This document shows positions 59,695-64,000 of a stretch of DNA of 64,000 bases, in pieces. The DNA is from Hymenobacter terrestris (GTDB taxonomy: Bacteria; Bacteroidota; Bacteroidia; Cytophagales; Hymenobacteraceae), in contig NZ_JABKAV010000018.1 of assembly GCF_013377905.1 (NCBI RefSeq), positions 1 through 64,000 on the forward strand. The letters run 5' to 3'. Every line of letters begins with the position of its first letter. Position 1 is the first letter of the stretch. The notes below the pieces were generated by a model. The model did no database searches. It was given only the letters and a program-made list of their open reading frames with translations, and had not been told where the DNA came from. The position numbers were made by a program, and so were the translations under genes.

Positions 59695-59745
59695 CCGGGA
59701 GGGACCGTCATTCTTTGCTGCGCGCTGAATGACGGTCCCTCCCGG
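59695..59745. repeat. Palindromic element (copy 4) and terminator
   Basis: 18-nt perfect arms CCGGGAGGGACCGTCATT and complement (59695-59712, 59728-59745) directly after the DgkA-type gene. Confidence 0.8.
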
Positions 59746-59748
59746 CGC

Positions 59749-60156
59749 CTAAAAGAAATACGGCCCGAACACCAGCAGGCCTACCACCAGCGCGGCCAGG
59801 GCCATTACCAGCACGGCACCGGCGGCCACATCCTTGGCGCGGCCCGCCAACGGGTGGTACTCCGGCGACACCAGGTTGACGACTGCCTCGATAGCCGTAT
59901 TCAGCAACTCGGCGCACCACACCGCGCCCACACTCAGGGCCACGGCCACCCATTCCCAGCGCGCCAGGCCGCAGTACAGCCCCAGCCCCAATACAGCGGC
60001 CGTGGCAACGGCATGGAACCAGAGGTGCACCTCGGTGCGCAATGCCGCCCCCACACCTCGGAAGGCATGGCCGAAGCTGGCCATCCGGCGCTGCAGCAGC
60101 GTGGCGCGGGACCCGGAGCCGGCAGCGGGTGGGGGCCGCTTAGGTGCGGTCGTCAT
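59749..60156 (-). CDS. DgkA-type diacylglycerol/undecaprenol kinase
   Basis: 135-aa small membrane kinase. After a basic leader of about 25 residues, SFGHAFRGVGAALRTEVHLWFHAVAT is the first helix region and CAELLNTAIEAVVNLV carries the conserved ENTAIE-type motif. Three membrane helices are visible. It would recycle diacylglycerol or undecaprenol. Its first 17 nt overlap the end of the upstream acetyltransferase gene, so the two are probably translationally coupled. Confidence 0.88.
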   Translation of the reverse strand: MTTAPKRPPPAAGSGSRATLLQRRMASFGHAFRGVGAALRTEVHLWFHAVATAAVLGLGLYCGLARWEWVAVALSVGAVWCAELLNTAIEAVVNLVSPEYHPLAGRAKDVAAGAVLVMALAALVVGLLVFGPYFF

Positions 60157-60736
60157 CGGTCTGGCGGAACACGCGCGCCCGCAGCTCTTCCCAGTCAGGG
60201 CGGATAACGCTGAAAATCACCGTGTCGCGCCGCACGCCGCCCTGGGTGTAGCGGTGGCTGCGCAGCGTGCCTTCCTCGGTGGCCCCCAACCGGCGCATTG
60301 CCTCGCGCGACTTGGTGTTGCGGGCGTCGGTTTCCAGCTCAACCCGCTCGCAGCCCAGCACATCGAACGCGTAGCGCAGCAGCAGGTATTTGCAGGCCCG
60401 GTTCAGGCCGGTGCGCTGAAACTCGGTGCCCAGCCAGGTGTACCCGATACTAATGCGCGCTTCCTCGGCACTTACGTTGTAAAAGCTGGTGCTGCCAGCG
60501 GCCAGTCCGGTTTGCTTATCAATAATGAGCAACGGATAGCGCAGGCCCCGCTCGCGGCCGTCCAGGGCCTGGGCAATATAGGCGGCCAGCCCAATGGCGT
60601 CGTCGGCGCGGGTCAGGGTGTAGGCCCATAACTCGGGGTCGGCGGCCACGGACAGTAGGGCCTCGTAGTCGGCCGTTGTGAGGGGCCGCAGTTGGGCCCG
60701 CTCGTTTTCGAGGATGATGTTCTGAGAGAAATCCAT
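60140..60736 (-). CDS. GNAT acetyltransferase, RimJ-like
   Basis: 198-aa acetyltransferase. Starts with IILENERAQLRPLTTADYEALLS; the central block ISIGYTWLGTEFQRTGLNRACKYLLL is the acetyl-CoA motif variant of the RimJ family, and RVELETDARNTKSREAMRRLGATEEGTLRSH completes it. It overlaps the DgkA-type gene downstream by 17 nt. Substrate unknown. Confidence 0.88.
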   Translation of the reverse strand: MDFSQNIILENERAQLRPLTTADYEALLSVAADPELWAYTLTRADDAIGLAAYIAQALDGRERGLRYPLLIIDKQTGLAAGSTSFYNVSAEEARISIGYTWLGTEFQRTGLNRACKYLLLRYAFDVLGCERVELETDARNTKSREAMRRLGATEEGTLRSHRYTQGGVRRDTVIFSVIRPDWEELRARVFRQTDDDRT

Positions 60737-60828
60737 AGCAGAATCAATTTACGGATATTGGTAAAGATGCCCGGAAAAAAAGTAAGCCGCCACCCCGGGC
60801 GGGACAGCGGCTCACGAGCGAATAACCG

Positions 60829-60863
60829 GAACGTCATTCAGGATGCAGCGAAGAATGACGTTC
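60829..60863. repeat. Palindromic element (copy 5), short form
   Basis: 11-nt perfect arms GAACGTCATTC and GAATGACGTTC (60829-60839, 60853-60863), loop AGGATGCAGCGAA, downstream of fumC. Confidence 0.65.
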
Positions 60864-60882
60864 TTATACCAGGCGCTAAAAC

Positions 60883-62280
60883 CTACATGCCCACCATTTC
60901 CTCGGGTTTCATCCAGGCGTCGAAATCTTCGGCGGTGATGTAGCCGAGCTGGATGGCGGTTTCCTTCAAGGTCGAGCCGTTTTTGTGGGCCGTCTGGGCA
61001 ATTTCGGCGGCTTTGTAGTAGCCGATGTGCGGGTTGAGGGCCGTTACCAGCATCAGGCTGCTGTCTACGTGCTTCTTGATGTTGGCCTTGATGGGCTCGA
61101 TGCCCGCGGCGCACTTGTCGTTGAAGCTCACGCAGGCGTCGCCGATGAGGCGGGCCGAGTGCAGGAAGTTGTAAATCATCATCGGCTTGAACACGTTCAG
61201 CTCGAAGTGGCCGTTCATGCCGCCAATGTTGATGGCCACGTCGTTGCCCATTACCTGGGCGGCCACCATCGTGAGGGCCTCGCACTGGGTGGGGTTCACT
61301 TTGCCGGGCATGATGCTGGAGCCGGGCTCGTTGTCGGGAATGTGCAGCTCGCCGATGCCGGCGCGCGGGCCCGAAGCCAGCAGGCGGATGTCGTTGCCAA
61401 TTTTCATCAGCGAAGCGGCCACCGTCTTCAGCGCGCCGTGCGACTCCAGAATGGCGTCGTGGGCGGCCAGGGCCTCAAACTTGTTTTCGGCCGTGATGAA
61501 GGGCAGGCCGGTGAGCTGGGCAATGTGCCGGGCTACGTTTTCGGAGTAGCCGGCGGGCGTGTTGATGCCGGTGCCCACGGCCGTGCCGCCCAGGGCCAGC
61601 TCGCTCAGGTGGGCCAGCGTGTGCTTGATGGCGCGCAGGCCGTGGTCGAGTTGGCTTACGTAGCCCGAAAACTCCTGGCCCACGGTCAGCGGGGTGGCGT
61701 CCATCAGGTGCGTGCGGCCGATTTTTACCACGTGCATAAACTCCTCGCTCTTGGCGCGCAGCGTGTCGCGCAGCTTTTCGAGGCCCGGGATGGTGGTTTC
61801 CATCAGCATCTTGTAGGCCGCAATGTGCATGGCCGTCGGGAAGGTGTCGTTGCTGCTCTGGCTTTTGTTTACGTCGTCGTTGGGGGCCAGCACCTTCTTT
61901 TCGTCGGCGAGGCTGCCGCCTTGCAGCACGTGGCCCCGGTAGGCAATTACCTCGTTCACGTTCATGTTGCTCTGGGTGCCCGAGCCGGTCTGCCACACCA
62001 CCAGCGGGAACTGGTCGTCGAGCTTGCCTTCGAGAATCTCGTCGGCCACGCGGCCAATCAGCGCGGCCTTATCGGCATCGAGTATGCCGGCTTCCTGGTT
62101 GGTGAGGGCGGCGGCTTTCTTGAGGTAGGCAAAGGCACGGATGATTTCCTTGGGCATCCGGTTGATGTCCTGGGCAATCTGGAAATTGTCGATGCTGCGC
62201 TGGGTCTGGGCGCCGTAGTAGGCGTCGGCCGGCACCTGCACGGTGCCCATCGTGTCTTTTTCCTGGCGGAACTGGGTCAT
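60883..62280 (-). CDS. fumC: Class II fumarate hydratase
   Basis: 465-aa fumarase of the TCA cycle, interconverting fumarate and malate. Signature [11 protein letters not shown], plus [41 protein letters not shown] and [23 protein letters not shown] 62280 ([12 protein letters not shown]) is the family start; an open frame extends to 62367. The antisense frame is open for more than 400 codons and is a shadow. Confidence 0.95.
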   Translation of the reverse strand: MTQFRQEKDTMGTVQVPADAYYGAQTQRSIDNFQIAQDINRMPKEIIRAFAYLKKAAALTNQEAGILDADKAALIGRVADEILEGKLDDQFPLVVWQTGSGTQSNMNVNEVIAYRGHVLQGGSLADEKKVLAPNDDVNKSQSSNDTFPTAMHIAAYKMLMETTIPGLEKLRDTLRAKSEEFMHVVKIGRTHLMDATPLTVGQEFSGYVSQLDHGLRAIKHTLAHLSELALGGTAVGTGINTPAGYSENVARHIAQLTGLPFITAENKFEALAAHDAILESHGALKTVAASLMKIGNDIRLLASGPRAGIGELHIPDNEPGSSIMPGKVNPTQCEALTMVAAQVMGNDVAINIGGMNGHFELNVFKPMMIYNFLHSARLIGDACVSFNDKCAAGIEPIKANIKKHVDSSLMLVTALNPHIGYYKAAEIAQTAHKNGSTLKETAIQLGYITAEDFDAWMKPEEMVGM

Positions 62281-62481
62281 AATCAGCAGTAGAAAGGTAG
62301 TTGATGAAGGGAAACCCCGGTGGTAAAAGTACGCAGCCCGCCGCGAGCCGCCTACACGGACTCCCAAAACCGGTTCGTCCGCAGCAGGAGCGGCCTTTCC
62401 GGGCCACTATTCGTCCGCCGAGCCACTGGCCCCGTAGAACCGAGCAGTTGTTCGTTTTTCTACCCTTTTAACTCTCGTTCT

Positions 62482-62706
62482 ATGAGCTCGATCAAAAAAG
62501 TAATCGAAGTACTGGCCTCTTCCGAAAAAAGCTTCGAAGATGCTATGCAAAATGCCCTCAACGAAGCCGGGTCTACTATTAAGGGCATTAGCTCCATCTA
62601 CATCAAAGACCAGAGCTGCAAAGTGCGCGACAACAAGATTACTGAGTACCGGATTACCGCAAAAATCAGCTTCGCCGTAGAGCGTTCCGGTAATTCTATC
62701 GGCTAA
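62482..62706 (+). CDS. Dodecin family protein
   Basis: 74-aa protein of the dodecin-like fold: IKKVIEVLASSEKSFEDAMQNAL followed by IKGISSIYIKDQSCKVRDNKITEYRITAKISFAVE. Dodecins bind flavins and form dodecamers; this relative lacks the usual single Trp of flavin stacking, so ligand binding is uncertain. It is divergent from fumC and starts at the ATG 62482. Confidence 0.85.
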   Translation: MSSIKKVIEVLASSEKSFEDAMQNALNEAGSTIKGISSIYIKDQSCKVRDNKITEYRITAKISFAVERSGNSIG

Positions 62707-62791
62707 ACCCCCTATAGCCCTGGCTTTATTTGGGCAGGCCGTTGTTGGCGGCAGTTCACGCAGAACCCTTATTCCTCCCTTTTCTATCCCC

Positions 62792-63079
62792 ATGAAAAAG
62801 ACTTTCGAAGACGAATCCGACGCCCTGGCCACGCCCGGCGACCAGCCTACCACCAGCCAGCCGTCTGCCATTACGCCGCCGCACCTCGAAAACAAAGAGG
62901 CTCCGGCACCTAAAAATGACGGCGGCTCCGCTACCGACGAAACACCAGTGCCTACCGAGGGCAACGGTACCCCCGACTACAGCAACGTGCAGGTAAAAAC
63001 CGAGCCCGAACTGCCCACGCCCGACAAGGCCGGCGGTAGCGCTACCGCCCCCGAAAGCGGCGGCGGTTACAGCGGCTAG
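62792..63079 (+). CDS. Low-complexity acidic protein, 95 aa
   Basis: Predicted disordered protein rich in Pro, Thr, Ser, Glu and Gly (SATDETPVPTEGNGTPDYSNV, PESGGGYSG). It has no signal peptide or hydrophobic segment. The frame begins MKKTFEDESDAL and lies 85 nt downstream of the dodecin gene on the same strand. The codon pattern looks coding, but no family is recognised. Confidence 0.55.
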   Translation: MKKTFEDESDALATPGDQPTTSQPSAITPPHLENKEAPAPKNDGGSATDETPVPTEGNGTPDYSNVQVKTEPELPTPDKAGGSATAPESGGGYSG

Positions 63080-63244
63080 TGTTTTTTTAAGTGAGTCGGG
63101 CGCCGAGGCAGGCTACCGGCGTAACGTATAGCGCGGGCTGGCCCCGTTCGCCGTTGCGTGGGTATGCTATGCTTGCGAGGTGTAGGGAGCGAACAAACCC
63201 TGCGTCTTAGGCCGCTCTTGCTTCGCAACTCGGGTTAAGTAACC

Positions 63245-63316
63245 AAAGAGAAAGGCAGACAGTGGGGATTTTACACGAACGGTTCGTGTAAAACCCCCAC
63301 CGTCTGCCTTTCTTTT
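63245..63316. terminator. Long hairpin terminator
   Basis: AAAGGCAGAC/GTCTGCCTTT and GTGGGGATTTTACACGAAC/GGTTCGTGTAAAACCCCCAC pair with few mismatches, just downstream of the minus-strand gene at 63329. Confidence 0.75.
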
Positions 63317-63328
63317 ATTGACCAGACC

Positions 63329-64000
63329 CTACCGATTCTCCAACGAAAACGGCACGTTGATTTCGACTTTGCGAGCCGTGCGACGGCCGTTCTGGGCTCC
63401 TGGAAACCACAACGGTCCTTCTTTTAGCAACCGTACGGCCTCCGCGTCGCACTCGGGCGAGAGGCGGCGCACAATTTTGATGTCGGACAGCTTACCGTCG
63501 GTGCCCACCGTGAATTGTAGTCGCACGGTACCTTCTAGCTTCCGTTCGCGGGCTCTTTCGGGATAATCGAGGCTGTCGCGCAGGTACTGCTGGAACGTCG
63601 GGTAGCCGCCGGCCGGTAGCGGCCCCAAGCTGGGCAGGCCGGGTGGGGCCTCGCGCCGCACGATTACCACTTCGCTAAGCTGCTTCGTGTTGGGGGCCAG
63701 TGCCAGGGTCAGGGTCGAGTCGGTGGGCTGCAGAAAGCGGGTTTGAGTGGTGTAGCCAATGGAGCTGACGGCCAGTTGTCGGTTGCCGGGCGGCACCGTG
63801 AGGGCAAACTTGCCGTCGGCATTCGTACTTGCTCCCGTATTCGTGCCGGGCACCAGTACCGTTGCACCTGGTAGGGGCTGGCCAGCCGTATCTACAATGC
63901 GGCCCTGCACCGTGCGCCCTTGGCCTGCAGTTGCTTCGGCTGCCCGAAAAGCGCGGGCTTTTGCGGGTTGATCCTCAGTGCGGGCGTTAGCAGCCAGCTG
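63329..64000 (-). CDS. CarboxypepD_reg plus TonB C-terminal domain protein, 5' end beyond window
   Basis: The visible 223 codons lack a stop up to the window edge (residues QLAANARTEDQPAK at the boundary), so the gene continues to the right. The visible part has a CarboxypepD_reg domain (GRIVDTAGQPLPGATVLVPG, STNADGKFAL, VSSIGYTTQT) and a TonB-like C-terminal domain (LDYPERARERKLEGTVRLQFTVGTDGKLSDI, with LWFPGAQNGR). This combination is typical of Bacteroidetes envelope proteins. It may be a longer relative of the Cys-motif genes at 23495 and 24321, but its N-terminus is unseen. Confidence 0.82.
   Translation of the reverse strand, partial: QLAANARTEDQPAKARAFRAAEATAGQGRTVQGRIVDTAGQPLPGATVLVPGTNTGASTNADGKFALTVPPGNRQLAVSSIGYTTQTRFLQPTDSTLTLALAPNTKQLSEVVIVRREAPPGLPSLGPLPAGGYPTFQQYLRDSLDYPERARERKLEGTVRLQFTVGTDGKLSDIKIVRRLSPECDAEAVRLLKEGPLWFPGAQNGRRTARKVEINVPFSLENR

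Noticed and set aside
60985..62292. Open frame of over 400 codons antisense to fumC
   Set aside because: Same GC-driven shadow; fumC motifs are intact on the minus strand.

Overview
The window is a GC-rich bacterial chromosome segment from the Bacteroidetes, most likely Hymenobacter or a close relative in the Cytophagales. Supporting signs are a TonB receptor with an N-terminal carboxypeptidase-like domain, a type IX secretion sorting domain, an extended NusB, the nusB/ytxH/DUF1573/yajC/ybbR/coaE gene order, a DUF4293 protein, the Bacteroidetes -7 promoter motif TAnnTTTG before many genes, and little Shine-Dalgarno signal. The genus is an inference from family resemblance.

Layout. 1-8.1 kb: hemW divergent from a TamA/BamA-like outer-membrane protein, a lipoprotein esterase, initiator tRNA, free-methionine-sulfoxide reductase, a RibD-like reductase and a secreted carboxypeptidase-like protein. 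8.1-12.7 kb: psd, a glutamate dehydrogenase, cdsA and a CPBP protease, all on the minus strand. 12.8-16.1 kb: dusB, a DMT transporter, a REP-associated transposase-like gene and a DoxX protein. 16.2-26.1 kb: a TonB receptor, an M3 peptidase, an APC permease, two paralogous Cys-motif/carboxypeptidase-like genes (the second broken by a nonsense codon) and a CrtC/AttH-like lipoprotein. 26.2-36.3 kb: an orphan histidine kinase, hemA, an ArsR regulator, a second amino-acid dehydrogenase, MscS, a TerB-like Gly-rich protein, an AsmA-like protein and two identical tRNA-Val genes. 36.3-48 kb: a membrane glycosyltransferase, an acetyltransferase-like protein, and the coaE-to-nusB neighbourhood with an inserted isocitrate dehydrogenase, then leucine dehydrogenase. 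48.3-53.7 kb: two convergent ABC exporter half-genes that look like the two halves of one heterodimer, flanking a T9SS-type protein and two tRNA-Pro genes. 53.7-64 kb: an AT-rich orphan gene, truA, acetyltransferases, thiolase, a thioredoxin-like protein, DinB, a DgkA-type kinase, fumC, dodecin, and a carboxypeptidase-like/TonB-C gene that runs off the right edge.

Most of the content is housekeeping: tetrapyrrole synthesis (hemA, hemW), phospholipid synthesis (cdsA, psd, DgkA), TCA cycle (isocitrate dehydrogenase, fumC), amino-acid catabolism (three dehydrogenases, thiolase), tRNA modification (dusB, truA) and envelope biogenesis. No CRISPR array, prophage, complete insertion sequence or recognisable defence island was seen. 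The unusual signals are intergenic palindrome families beside a RAYT-like gene, the split ABC heterodimer, the nonsense-disrupted Cys-motif paralogue, and several unusually perfect or nested hairpins.
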